A DNA stretch of 64,000 bases from Cyanobium sp. NIES-981. Lineage in GTDB: Bacteria > Cyanobacteriota > Cyanobacteriia > PCC-6307 > Cyanobiaceae. The notes below the pieces were generated by a model that saw nothing but the letters and a program-made list of their open reading frames with translations, ran no database searches and was not told the origin of the DNA. Made by a program: the position numbers and the translations under genes. The DNA lies in NCBI RefSeq assembly GCF_900088535.1, contig NZ_LT578417.1:1984001-2048000 (forward strand). The letters run 5' to 3'. This document shows, piece by piece, positions 1-10,658 of this stretch (its first letter is position 1; each line of letters begins with the position of its first letter).

Positions 1-11
1 ACTGCCGGGGC

Positions 12-2420
<2,409 letters not shown>

Positions 2421-2504
2421 GCATCCCTGCGGAGTCACCCAATCGTATGCAGGCACGGCAACCAAGGGGCCGTTGTCGGCGCCTGCGGACCCAAGCTGGC
2501 CGTC

Positions 2505-4100
2505 ATGACTGATCCCGTGCTGCGCCTCACGGACCTGGTGGTCCGCTACCCCCAGGCCGAGGGCCCCACCCTCGACGGGCTCAACCTGGAGCTCAGGGCG
2601 GGGGAAACGCTGGCGCTGGTGGGCCCTTCGGGCTGTGGCAAGAGCACCGTGGCCCGGGCGGCGCTGCAGCTGCTGCCGGCGGGGAGCGTCTGCGCCGGGG
2701 GCCTGCTGCTGGGGGGCTCCGATCCCCGCCTCCTGAGCCGCCCGGCCCTGCGACGCCTGCGCGGCGAGGCGGTGGGTCTGGTGTTCCAGGACCCGATGAC
2801 CCGCCTCAATCCCCTGCTGACGGTGGGCGCCCACCTCACCGACACCCTGCAGGCCCACCGCCCGCGCTGGCGTCGGCCCCAGCTGCGGGCGCGGGCCCTG
2901 GATCTGCTGGCGCGGGTGGGGATCACGGCGGAGCGCTTCGGCAGCTACCCCCATGAGTTCAGCGGCGGCATGCGGCAGCGGCTGGCCATCGCCCTGGCCA
3001 TGGCACTGCGGCCACCGCTGGTGATCGCCGACGAACCCACCACCAGTCTGGACGTGGCGGTGGCGGGCCAGGTGATGGCCGAGCTCAGTGACCTCTGCCG
3101 GGAGGTGGGCAGCGCCCTGCTGCTGATCAGCCACGACCTGGCCATGGCCGGCCGCTGGTGCGATCAGATCGCCGTGCTGGATCAGGGCCGGCTGATCGAG
3201 CAGGCACCGGCCCGCCAGCTGCTGCTCACGCCGCGCTCACCGCTGGCCCAGCGGCTGGTGGCCCGCGCCAGGGAGCGGGAAGCCAGCGGCGGGCCGCCGC
3301 CGCAGCAGCAGGAGCCCCTGCTCGAGATCGACGCCCTGCGCTGCTGGCACCCGCTGCCGTCCCCCCCCTGGCGGCCACGCTTCCTCAAGGCCGTGGACGG
3401 CGTGAGCCTGCAGGTGCACCGCGGCGAGACGGTGGGGATCGTGGGGGCCTCGGGCTGCGGCAAGAGCACCCTCTGCCGGGCCCTGATGGGGCTGACGCCC
3501 GTGCGGGGCGGTGCCGTGCGGCTGAACGGCGTTGACCTGCAGCAGCTGCGCGGAGCAAGCCTGCGCCAGGCGCGACGGGGCCTCCAGATGGTGTTCCAGG
3601 ACCCGCTGGCCTGCCTGAACCCCCAGATGCGCGTGGGCGACGCCGTGGCCGATCCGCTGCGGATCCATGGCCTGGCCAGCCGGGCGGAGGCGCGCCAGCG
3701 GGCCCGCGCCCTGCTCGACGCCGTGGGGCTCACGCCCCCGGAGGCGTTTGAGCAACGCCTGCCCCGGCAGCTCTCGGGCGGCCAGCAGCAGCGGGTGGCG
3801 ATCGCCCGGGCGCTGATCCTCGAGCCGCAGCTGCTGCTCTGCGATGAGAGCGTGAGCATGCTGGACGCGGAGGTGCAGGCCGATGTGCTGGCCCTGCTGC
3901 GCCGGCTGCAGGAGCGGCTGGGGCTGGGGATGCTGTTCGTGACCCACGACCTGGCCGTGGCCGGCGGCTTCTGCCACCGGGTGCTCGTGCTGGAGGGTGG
4001 CCAGGTGGTGGAGGAGGGCCCGGGCCGGGAACTGCTGCGCCATCCCCAGGCAGCGATCACCCGCGCCCTGGTGGAGGCGTGTCCCCGACTGCCGGAGTGA
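2505..4100 (+). CDS. ABC transporter ATP-binding protein with two fused ATPase domains (peptide/nickel type)
   Basis: Cytoplasmic protein of 531 aa with two complete nucleotide-binding domains of the oligopeptide/dipeptide/nickel importer class (DppD-DppF, YejF or GsiA style). Domain 1 has Walker A at residues 40-48 (GPSGCGKST), signature SGGMRQR and Walker B with DEPTTSLD. Domain 2 has Walker A at 314-322 (GASGCGKST), signature SGGQQQR and Walker B with DESVSMLD, so the catalytic Glu is kept although the usual Pro is replaced. No permease or substrate-binding protein gene is adjacent, so the substrate cannot be named. The ATG at 2505 is the first start after the divergent intergenic region. 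Confidence 0.9.
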   Translation: MTDPVLRLTDLVVRYPQAEGPTLDGLNLELRAGETLALVGPSGCGKSTVARAALQLLPAGSVCAGGLLLGGSDPRLLSRPALRRLRGEAVGLVFQDPMTRLNPLLTVGAHLTDTLQAHRPRWRRPQLRARALDLLARVGITAERFGSYPHEFSGGMRQRLAIALAMALRPPLVIADEPTTSLDVAVAGQVMAELSDLCREVGSALLLISHDLAMAGRWCDQIAVLDQGRLIEQAPARQLLLTPRSPLAQRLVARAREREASGGPPPQQQEPLLEIDALRCWHPLPSPPWRPRFLKAVDGVSLQVHRGETVGIVGASGCGKSTLCRALMGLTPVRGGAVRLNGVDLQQLRGASLRQARRGLQMVFQDPLACLNPQMRVGDAVADPLRIHGLASRAEARQRARALLDAVGLTPPEAFEQRLPRQLSGGQQQRVAIARALILEPQLLLCDESVSMLDAEVQADVLALLRRLQERLGLGMLFVTHDLAVAGGFCHRVLVLEGGQVVEEGPGRELLRHPQAAITRALVEACPRLPE

Positions 4101-4313
4101 GTCCAACCAGCCCGAATCCGGCCCGCCGGGGCCTCGCAGCAACCGTGCAGCTGGGGGGCCCAGAGGCAGAGGCCCAGCGGGAAAGGCCACGGCGGTGGAA
4201 GTGACCATCCCCGGGTTGCCCCATGGCCTGGCCCTGATACAAAAGCGCTTCGGGCCTTCTCCTCAGGAGCAGGCCCGGGCATTCAGCGGCCGATCCAACC
4301 TCAGAGCGGGACC
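4101..4313. promoter_or_regulatory. Intergenic region with candidate sigma70-type promoter
   Basis: This 213-bp gap precedes the polysaccharide-lyase-like gene. A possible -35 (TTGCCC, 4216-4221) and -10 (TACAAA, 4238-4243) with 16-nt spacing lie about 70 bp before the ATG at 4314. This is a visual match in GC-rich DNA. No clear terminator for the upstream ABC gene was seen. Confidence 0.3.
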
Positions 4314-5126
4314 ATGGGGCTCAGACAGAGCAAGCGCAGAATCGGCACATGGCGGGCCACCCGTCGCATCCGCGTGCCCAAGGCGGCCACCATCCGGGTC
4401 ACGGGCGAGGGGAGCATTCTCGATTACAACCCCACCTTCACAAGGGTGGGCGGTGGGCCCAGCGCCCGGCTCGGCAGTGGTGGCAACTACGTGGAGGAGG
4501 GTTCCGGCGATCTGCTCGGCAAATACCAGGGGGCCTTCATTCCACTGCGCATCGGTGAGGAGCCCGGCAACCGGTTTCTGAGCTTCTCGGTGGCCGGCAG
4601 CGGGCCCGGGGCCAAGGACCGGGCCGAACTCACCCAGAAGGGCTACTACAAAGCCGGAAAGGTGCTGCAGGCCAATTTCAGGCTCCGCATCCCGGAGGGC
4701 AGCGCCATCTCCAACAATTCCTTCTACCTGATGCAGTTGTGGCAACTGGGAGGAAAGAATCCCTTTGCCGGCATCCGCATGCGCCGGAACGAATCCCACA
4801 AGGTTGATTTCATCACAAAGAATGTGAGTGGCAATGGCCGAAGACTCAACAGGCTGGCGAACTTCGAGCTCACTCCAGGCCAGTGGCACAGCTTCGCGAT
4901 GCGCTTCACCTTCAGGCCAGGCGGGGATAGCCGCATGACGGTGGTCGCCGACGGCCGGCAGCTGGCCAGCTGGTCCGGCAAGGCAGGCACCGCCCCTGTT
5001 CAGCCCATTCCCAACCGCGGCCCCACGCCCTACTACCGCTTCAAGTTCGGCATCTACAAGCGCAACGAACCGGCGGCGGGCGCCTTCAGCGCCCACTTCG
5101 ATGACATGGTGGTGGGGCACCTCTAG
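4314..5126 (+). CDS. Polysaccharide lyase-like protein (heparin lyase I-like jelly-roll fold)
   Basis: Protein of 270 aa resembling the Polysacc_lyase family (heparin lyase I/alginate lyase-like beta jelly roll). Family-like features are an RAEL stretch in the first half, a WHSFAMRF strand, the RMTVVADGRQLASW strand and a C-terminal YYRFKFGIYKR strand. No signal peptide is evident: the N-terminus is Arg/Lys-rich (MGLRQSKRR). It would therefore need another export route or act inside the cell. Substrate is unknown. A non-catalytic carbohydrate-binding role is possible because no catalytic residue can be assigned by eye. Its 3' end overlaps the convergent rluD by 4 nt. Confidence 0.6.
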   Translation: MGLRQSKRRIGTWRATRRIRVPKAATIRVTGEGSILDYNPTFTRVGGGPSARLGSGGNYVEEGSGDLLGKYQGAFIPLRIGEEPGNRFLSFSVAGSGPGAKDRAELTQKGYYKAGKVLQANFRLRIPEGSAISNNSFYLMQLWQLGGKNPFAGIRMRRNESHKVDFITKNVSGNGRRLNRLANFELTPGQWHSFAMRFTFRPGGDSRMTVVADGRQLASWSGKAGTAPVQPIPNRGPTPYYRFKFGIYKRNEPAAGAFSAHFDDMVVGHL

Positions 5127-6085
5127 GCGCCGACCTTCGCCACCCTGGTGCGCAGCCGCTGCAGAAGGGCTTCCAACACCGCCGGCAGGGGCGCCTCCAG
5201 CACCAGGCGCTCGCCCGTGATCGGATGATCCAGCCCGAGCCGCATCGCATGCAGGGCTTGGCCAGGCAGGGCCAGGGGCAGACGCCGGCACCGGGAGTAC
5301 ACCGGATCCCCCACGATCGGATGGCCCATGTGGGCGCTGTGCACCCGGATCTGGTGGGTGCGGCCCGTGTCGAGTTTGTAGCGCAGCAGGGCGAAGTCGC
5401 CGAGGCGCTCCTGCACCTGCCAGTGGGTGCAGGCATGGCGGCCGCTGGCATCACTCACCACGGCGTACTTCTTGCGATCGGCCGGATGCCGGCCGATCGC
5501 GCCGATCACCGTGCCGTGATCGGCACCGGGCTGGCCGTGCACCACCCCGAGATAGTCGCGGGAAGCGATGCGCTTCTGGATCTGCACCTGCAGCTTCACC
5601 AGCGCCTCCTGGCTCTTGGCCACCACGATGCAGCCGGTGGTGTCCTTGTCGAGGCGATGCACGATGCCGGGGCGCAGCTCACCGCCGATGCCCGGCAGAT
5701 CGGGACAGTGGTGCAACAGACCATTGACCAGCGTGCCGTCCTTGTTGCCGGGCGCCGGATGCACGGTGAGCCCCGCCGGCTTGTTGAGCACGATCAGGTG
5801 GGCGTCCTCGAAGAGCACATCGAGGGGCATCGCCTGGGGCACCAGATAGGGCAGGGGTTCCGGCGGCGGCATCCACAGCTCCACCTGATCGCCCTGGCGC
5901 AGGGGCGTCTTGGCTCGGCCGGTGACGCCATTCACCCGCACGTAGCCGGCATCGATGAACTTCTGGATCCGGGCCCGGCTCTGCTCCGGCCGCTGGGCCA
6001 CCAGCCAGCGGTCCAGCCGCATCGGCAGCGGCTTCGGGTAGGTGAGCCGCAGCAACTCGCCCTCGCCCTCGCCGAATCCCGCCAT
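5123..6085 (-). CDS. rluD: RluA-family rRNA pseudouridine synthase (RluD-like)
   Basis: Converts specific 23S rRNA uridines to pseudouridine. The 320-aa protein has an N-terminal S4 RNA-binding domain (about residues 20-75, MRLDRWLVAQ then YVRVNG) and a catalytic domain with HRLDKDTTG at 143-151, Asp146 being the catalytic residue. RTHQIRVH is the conserved C-terminal motif. The ATG at 6085 overlaps the rbgA stop (TGATG), implying translational coupling; a GTG three bases upstream is an alternative. It is the last gene of the usp-rbgA-rluD unit. Confidence 0.92.
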   Translation of the reverse strand: MAGFGEGEGELLRLTYPKPLPMRLDRWLVAQRPEQSRARIQKFIDAGYVRVNGVTGRAKTPLRQGDQVELWMPPPEPLPYLVPQAMPLDVLFEDAHLIVLNKPAGLTVHPAPGNKDGTLVNGLLHHCPDLPGIGGELRPGIVHRLDKDTTGCIVVAKSQEALVKLQVQIQKRIASRDYLGVVHGQPGADHGTVIGAIGRHPADRKKYAVVSDASGRHACTHWQVQERLGDFALLRYKLDTGRTHQIRVHSAHMGHPIVGDPVYSRCRRLPLALPGQALHAMRLGLDHPITGERLVLEAPLPAVLEALLQRLRTRVAKVGA

Positions 6086-7098
6086 CACCCGACCCCGGGC
6101 ACAGGCCGTGGCGTGGCAGGCCGTGGTGGCGTGGCAGGCCGTGGTGGCGTGGCAGGCAGTGGCGAGGCAGGCAGCTGGGGCAGCTCCAGCGCCAGCACCC
6201 CGAGCCGTGAACAGCGGAAATCATCCAGCAGCTTGGTGGCCATCCGCAGGGTGTCGCCGCTGGTGTGGCGCTCCGAGGCGGCCTGCAGCCAACCCTCCCC
6301 GTCCGGTGCGCCGTCCGCAAGCCGCCCCAGCGCCAGCCCGTAGCGGCGCTCGAGCAGATCGCCCGGCACCCCAGCAGCCGGAACGGCCTGCAACAGCAGC
6401 AGCAGCTGCAGGAACGCCACGGCGGCGGCTTCGTTGTCGTAGGCGGCCTGGCCGATGTCATCGCAGAGGGCCAGCCGCAGGGCGGCCTGCTGGTCGTCGA
6501 GCCGGGGCGGCAGCACCCCGGGAGCATCGAGCAGGTCGAGGTCCTGCCCCAGCCGCACCCAGCGCAGGCTGCGGGTCACGCCGGCCCGACGGGCGCTGTC
6601 CACCACCTTCTGGCGCACCAGCCGGTTGATCAGGGCCGACTTGCCCACGTTGGGAAAGCCCAGCATCAGCGCCCGCACCGGCCGGGGCCGCATGCCGCGG
6701 CCGGTGCGGCGCTGGTTGAGGGCGGCGCCCGCCCGGATCGCCGCCTGCTGCAGCTGCTTCACCCCGGTGCCGGCCTTGGCGTCGCACCACCACACCACCT
6801 GGCCCTGCTGCTTGAACCAGGTGCTCCAGGCCTCCCGCGCCTCCCGGGGGATCATGTCCACCCGGTTGAGGGCCAGCAGGTGGGGCTTGCTGCCGATCCA
6901 GCGCTGCAGGCGGGGATGGCCCGTGGCCAGGGGGATGCGGGCATCGCGCACCTCGATCACCAGATCCACCTTGGCGAGGGCGGCACTGAGCGCCTTCTCC
7001 GCCTTGGCGATGTGGCCCGGATACCACTGAATGGCTGGGGCGTTGACGCTGAGCTGGATCGTCTGGGCGGAGGCGGCACCGGTGGTGGATGGCGGCAT
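6085..7098 (-). CDS. rbgA: Ribosome biogenesis GTPase RbgA/YlqF
   Basis: Circularly permuted GTPase of 337 aa that assists late maturation of the large ribosomal subunit. The permuted order is visible: G4 NRVD at 78-81, then G1 GFPNVGKS at 147-154, then G3 DAPG at 191-194. The N-terminal IQWYPGHIAKAEK is the family hallmark. The C-terminus ends in a Pro/Ala/Thr/Arg tail encoded by a tandem DNA repeat, absent from typical RbgA. The start ATG at 7098 overlaps the stop of usp by one base (TGATG) and its own stop overlaps the rluD start in the same way. Confidence 0.92.
   Translation of the reverse strand: MPPSTTGAASAQTIQLSVNAPAIQWYPGHIAKAEKALSAALAKVDLVIEVRDARIPLATGHPRLQRWIGSKPHLLALNRVDMIPREAREAWSTWFKQQGQVVWWCDAKAGTGVKQLQQAAIRAGAALNQRRTGRGMRPRPVRALMLGFPNVGKSALINRLVRQKVVDSARRAGVTRSLRWVRLGQDLDLLDAPGVLPPRLDDQQAALRLALCDDIGQAAYDNEAAAVAFLQLLLLLQAVPAAGVPGDLLERRYGLALGRLADGAPDGEGWLQAASERHTSGDTLRMATKLLDDFRCSRLGVLALELPQLPASPLPATPPRPATPPRPATPRPVPGVG
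6103..6168. repeat. Tandem repeat in the 3' end of rbgA (units 15/18/18/15 bp)
   Basis: Four head-to-tail units lie at 6103-6117, 6118-6135, 6136-6153 and 6154-6168. The two central 18-bp units are identical; the outer ones lack three bases. All units are multiples of three, so copy-number change keeps the frame. On the minus strand they encode the PATPPR-type tail of RbgA. Confidence 0.9.
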
Positions 7099-7469
7099 CA
7101 GGGCACCACCAGCACCGGGCACGGCGCCAGCTGAATCACCCGGGCCGCGGTGCTCTGCTGATCGCTCTCGAGGGCGATGCCACGGGTGCCCATCACGATC
7201 ACATCGGCGTTGATCTCGTCGGCCACATCGCCGATCACGAAGGCGGGCTTGCCCTCCCGCTCGATCACCTGGCAGCTCACCCCGGCCTGCTCGAAGCTGC
7301 CCCTGGCCTCCTCCAGCAGCTGGGCCACGGCAGCCGGGTCGTCCTCCGCTTCCACCACCGAGAGCAGCACCAGCCGGCTGCCGTGCTGCTGCACCAGCCG
7401 CAGCGCCACGGCAGCGGTGTCGAGGGCCTGGCGGCTGCGATCGATCGGGAAGAGAACGGTGTCGAACAT
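7098..7469 (-). CDS. Universal stress protein (UspA family)
   Basis: Single-domain UspA-like protein of 123 aa with an adenine-nucleotide-binding fold. The N-terminus (MFDTVLFPIDRS) holds the first strand and nucleotide-contacting Asp. The glycine signature is seen late as VMGTRGIALES, a slightly altered G-x2-G-x(9)-G/S motif, followed by CPVLVVP. It is the first gene of a unit with rbgA and rluD, joined by a TGATG overlap, and is divergent from pgk. Confidence 0.9.
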   Translation of the reverse strand: MFDTVLFPIDRSRQALDTAAVALRLVQQHGSRLVLLSVVEAEDDPAAVAQLLEEARGSFEQAGVSCQVIEREGKPAFVIGDVADEINADVIVMGTRGIALESDQQSTAARVIQLAPCPVLVVP

Positions 7470-7637
7470 GGGTCGGGGTCCCCTGTAAGGGCAGTCTGAA
7501 TCGCGGTGATGCCACTGGCCAGAACTCCCGGGGGCGGGCCCATGGCAGAGATCCGCTCCGGGGGCGGGCCCGGGAGGTGGTAGAGAACGCGGGGAGCTAA
7601 GCTCCCGCCCGTTTATCCACCACCACGAGCGCACTCC
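7470..7637. promoter_or_regulatory. Divergent usp/pgk control region with direct repeats and a palindrome
   Basis: This 168-bp gap must carry promoters for usp (leftward) and pgk (rightward). It holds two copies of a 14-bp GC-rich sequence at 7528-7541 and 7558-7571, start to start exactly 30 bp apart. It also holds a perfect palindrome GGGAGCT-A-AGCTCCC at 7592-7606, 31 bp before the pgk ATG. Candidate operators; no known regulator site was recognised. Confidence 0.45.
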
Positions 7638-8843
7638 ATGGCGAAGCGATCCCTGGCCAGCCTTTCCGCCGACGAACTGCGCGGCAAGCGCGTGCTGGTG
7701 CGGGTCGACTTCAACGTACCGCTCGATGAGGCCGGCGCCATCACCGACGACACCCGCATCCGTGCCGCCCTGCCCACCATCAACGATCTGGTGGGCAAGG
7801 GGGCCCGCGTGATCCTGGCGGCCCACTTCGGCCGGCCGAAGGGCCAGGTGAACGAGGGCATGCGCCTCACCCCGGTGGCCGCGCGCCTGGGTGAGCTGCT
7901 CGGCAAGAGCGTGGTGAAGACCGAGAGCTGCATCGGCCCCGACGCCGAGGCCAAGGTGGGCGCGATGGCCGACGGCGATGTGGTGCTGCTCGAGAACGTG
8001 CGCTTCTTCGCCGAGGAGGAGAAGAACGACCCCGCCTTCGCCGCCAAGCTCGCCGCCCTGGCCGACGTGTATGTGAACGACGCCTTCGGCGCCGCCCACC
8101 GCGCCCACGCCTCCACCGAGGGCGTGACCAAGGCCCTCAGCCCCAGCGTGGCCGGCTACCTGATGGAGAAGGAACTGCAGTATCTGCAGGGCGCCGTGGA
8201 CGAACCCAAGCGGCCCCTGGCGGCGATCGTGGGCGGCTCCAAGGTGAGTTCCAAGATCGGTGTGCTCGAAGCCCTGATCGACAAGTGCGACAAGGTGCTG
8301 ATCGGCGGGGGCATGATCTTCACCTTCTACAAGGCCCGGGGCCTGGCCGTGGGCAAGAGCCTGGTGGAGGAAGACAAGCTCGACCTGGCCCGGGAACTGG
8401 AGGCCAAGGCCAAGGCCAAGGGCGTGGAACTGCTGCTGCCCACCGATGTGGTGCTGGCCGACAACTTCGCCCCCGACGCCAAGACCCTGACCACGTCGGT
8501 GAATGTGATCCCCGACGGCTGGATGGGCCTCGACATCGGCCCCGATTCGGTCAAGGCCTTCCAGGCGGCCCTGGCCGACTGCAAGACCGTGATCTGGAAC
8601 GGCCCCATGGGCGTGTTCGAGTTCGACAAGTTCGCCGCCGGCACCAACGGCATCGCCCACACCCTTGCCGACCTGAGCGCCAAGGGCTGCTGCACGATCA
8701 TCGGCGGCGGTGACTCCGTGGCCGCTGTGGAGAAGGTGGGCGTGGCCGACAAGATGAGCCACATCTCCACCGGCGGCGGCGCCAGCCTCGAGCTGCTCGA
8801 GGGCAAGGTGCTGCCCGGCGTGGCCGCGCTGGATGAGGCCTGA
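7638..8843 (+). CDS. pgk: Phosphoglycerate kinase
   Basis: Interconverts 1,3-bisphosphoglycerate and 3-phosphoglycerate with ADP/ATP in glycolysis and the Calvin cycle. The 401-aa length is normal. Visible motifs are VRVDFNVPL near the N-terminus, HFGRPKG, the hinge [12 protein letters not shown], and the nucleotide-binding GGGDSVAAV and [13 protein letters not shown] at the C-terminus. It is preceded by a 168-bp divergent region with repeats, and its 3' end overlaps the following dehydrogenase gene by 11 nt. Confidence 0.97.
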   Translation: MAKRSLASLSADELRGKRVLVRVDFNVPLDEAGAITDDTRIRAALPTINDLVGKGARVILAAHFGRPKGQVNEGMRLTPVAARLGELLGKSVVKTESCIGPDAEAKVGAMADGDVVLLENVRFFAEEEKNDPAFAAKLAALADVYVNDAFGAAHRAHASTEGVTKALSPSVAGYLMEKELQYLQGAVDEPKRPLAAIVGGSKVSSKIGVLEALIDKCDKVLIGGGMIFTFYKARGLAVGKSLVEEDKLDLARELEAKAKAKGVELLLPTDVVLADNFAPDAKTLTTSVNVIPDGWMGLDIGPDSVKAFQAALADCKTVIWNGPMGVFEFDKFAAGTNGIAHTLADLSAKGCCTIIGGGDSVAAVEKVGVADKMSHISTGGGASLELLEGKVLPGVAALDEA

Positions 8844-9771
8844 ATCCAGGCCCCCCAGGGGCGCTGATCCCCCCAGCGGCCCCCTGCCCCGCACGGCCTT
8901 TCTCGGCCTCGGGGCTCTGGGGGCCCCGATGGCGGCCAACCTGCTGCAGGCCGGCTTTCCCCTCAGCCTCTACAACCGCTCCCCGGGCCGGGACGCCGCC
9001 GTGGCGGCCCTGGCCGGAAGCGATCCCGGCGGCGGGTCCGAGCCCCTGGAGGCGACCTCCGACCCGGCGGCCGCCGTGGCCGGGGCCGAGGTGGTCTGCC
9101 TCTGCCTCAGCGACGACCGCGCCGTACGCGCGGTGGTGGAGGCCGGCGTGATCGACGCCATGCCCAGGGGCGGTCTGGTGGTGGACTTCTCCACGATCGC
9201 CCCGGCCACCAGCCGGCACCTCGCCGCAACCCTGCACGCCCGGGGGCTCGACTACATCGATGCCCCGGTGACCGGCGGCACGGAAGGCGCCCGCCGCGGC
9301 ACCCTCTCGGTGCTGGTGGGGGGAGAGGCCGCCGCCGTGGCCAGGGCGCGCCGTCACCTGGAGGTGGTGGGCAGCCGGATCACCCACCTGGGGCCCGTGG
9401 GGGCGGGCCAGGAAGCCAAGGCCGTGAACCAGGTGCTGGTGGCCGGCAGTTACGCCGCCGTGGCGGAGGCGATGGCCCTGGGCAGCCGGCTGGGCCTGCC
9501 GATGGAGCAGGTGGTGGAGGCCCTCAAGGCGGGTGCGGCCGGATCCTGGGCGCTGGAGCACCGCGCCCAGCAGATGCTGGAGAACCGCTACCCGCTCGGC
9601 TTCCGGCTGGCGCTGCACCGCAAGGATCTGGCCATCGCGCTGCAGACCGCCGGGGCCGTGCAGCTGACCCTGCCGATCACCAGCCAGGTGGCGGCCCTGG
9701 AGGACAGCCTCATCGCCGCGGGCCATGGCGATGAGGACGTGTCGGCGCTGGCGCGCTGGTTCAGAGCCTGA
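8833..9771 (+). CDS. NAD(P)-dependent beta-hydroxyacid dehydrogenase (3-hydroxyisobutyrate dehydrogenase family)
   Basis: Member (312 aa) of the 6-phosphogluconate/3-hydroxyisobutyrate dehydrogenase superfamily, including tartronate semialdehyde and glyoxylate/succinic semialdehyde reductases. The Rossmann motif is [10 protein letters not shown] near residue 26. The substrate loop is [16 protein letters not shown], and the catalytic lysine lies in [13 protein letters not shown]. The exact substrate cannot be told from sequence. A reductase acting on photorespiratory semialdehydes is plausible but is inference. The ATG at 8833 lies inside the pgk 3' end, and the first 20 residues are Pro/Arg-rich, so translation may begin slightly later. 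Confidence 0.85.
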   Translation: MRPESRPPRGADPPSGPLPRTAFLGLGALGAPMAANLLQAGFPLSLYNRSPGRDAAVAALAGSDPGGGSEPLEATSDPAAAVAGAEVVCLCLSDDRAVRAVVEAGVIDAMPRGGLVVDFSTIAPATSRHLAATLHARGLDYIDAPVTGGTEGARRGTLSVLVGGEAAAVARARRHLEVVGSRITHLGPVGAGQEAKAVNQVLVAGSYAAVAEAMALGSRLGLPMEQVVEALKAGAAGSWALEHRAQQMLENRYPLGFRLALHRKDLAIALQTAGAVQLTLPITSQVAALEDSLIAAGHGDEDVSALARWFRA

Positions 9772-10609
9772 GCTGGCCCTTGTCCGCCACCACGCGCACC
9801 CGCTTGGTGGCGCTCACGATGCCCTCGGGATGCACCAGCAGCACCGCCCAGGTCTGCTCGCCAGGGCTGAAGGGGGCCTGGACGGTCTTGAACAGGCCGC
9901 CACCGCCGAGGGCTCCCAGCTGCAGCTCCGGGTTGTCCAGGGCGGCCACCTGATCGCCGCTGAGGGCCACGATGCCGCCGGCGGCGATGGCCCCATCCAG
10001 CGGATTGTCGAAGATCACGTCCACGTCGTAGCGCTGGCCGGTGAGCACGGCATCGGGGATGAGCAGGCTCACGGGCAGCTCGGTTTCGCCGCTGCGCAGC
10101 ACCGACTGCTCACGGATCACGGTCTGACCGGTGATGCGGCGGCCATCACTCTCGAGGGCGAGCTGCTGTTCGGCCTTCAGCCGGTAGGTGGTGGGCCCGT
10201 CCTGACGTGTGCCGGTCACCTGCAGCTTCACGGTGCTGCGGCCGTCGCGCAGGGTTTCGCCCGCGGACAGCTGCCAGCGCGCGTCAGGAAACTGACGCAG
10301 CAGGGTGGTGCGCCGCCGCATCACCAGGGCCGGATCCAGACCGGGGCCCTGGCTGAGGATCGACGCCAGGTCGCCCTTGCCGTTCAGGGCCGCCTCCAGG
10401 CTCTGCAGCTGGCCGCGGCTGGGCTCGGCGGCCTGCACCGCCAGGACACCGGCACCGCTGATCGACAGCGCCGGCAGCAGGGCTGCCGCGGAGAGCAGGG
10501 ACGCCAGCAGCAGGCGCCGCCCAGCGCCCGCGGCAGGGCGCTGGAGCCTGGGCCGCGGCCGGGTACTGGGCCGGGTCAACGGCCGGGAACGGGGCCTGGA
10601 CAAGAGCAT
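9761..10609 (-). CDS. Conserved exported protein of unknown function
   Basis: Protein of 282 aa, family not recognised. An Arg-rich N-terminus (residues 1-32) is followed by a hydrophobic segment (about 33-60, LLLASLLSAAALLPAL) ending near AVQAAEP, as in a long signal peptide or single anchor. The mature part is rich in beta-strand-like sequence with an immunoglobulin-like character toward the C-terminus (VSLLIPDAVLTGQRYDVDV, TWAVLLVHP). It probably acts in the periplasm. The 3' end overlaps the convergent dehydrogenase gene by 11 nt, and it is divergent from murG across 49 bp. Confidence 0.75.
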   Translation of the reverse strand: MLLSRPRSRPLTRPSTRPRPRLQRPAAGAGRRLLLASLLSAAALLPALSISGAGVLAVQAAEPSRGQLQSLEAALNGKGDLASILSQGPGLDPALVMRRRTTLLRQFPDARWQLSAGETLRDGRSTVKLQVTGTRQDGPTTYRLKAEQQLALESDGRRITGQTVIREQSVLRSGETELPVSLLIPDAVLTGQRYDVDVIFDNPLDGAIAAGGIVALSGDQVAALDNPELQLGALGGGGLFKTVQAPFSPGEQTWAVLLVHPEGIVSATKRVRVVADKGQLRL

Positions 10610-10658
10610 GCCGGAGCTGGAGTGGCTTTTAAGTTAGGCACCGATTCCGGGATCGGCC

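Noticed and set aside
6103-6168. Possible CRISPR-like array
   Set aside because: Units are contiguous 15-18 bp with no spacers and lie inside the rbgA coding frame.
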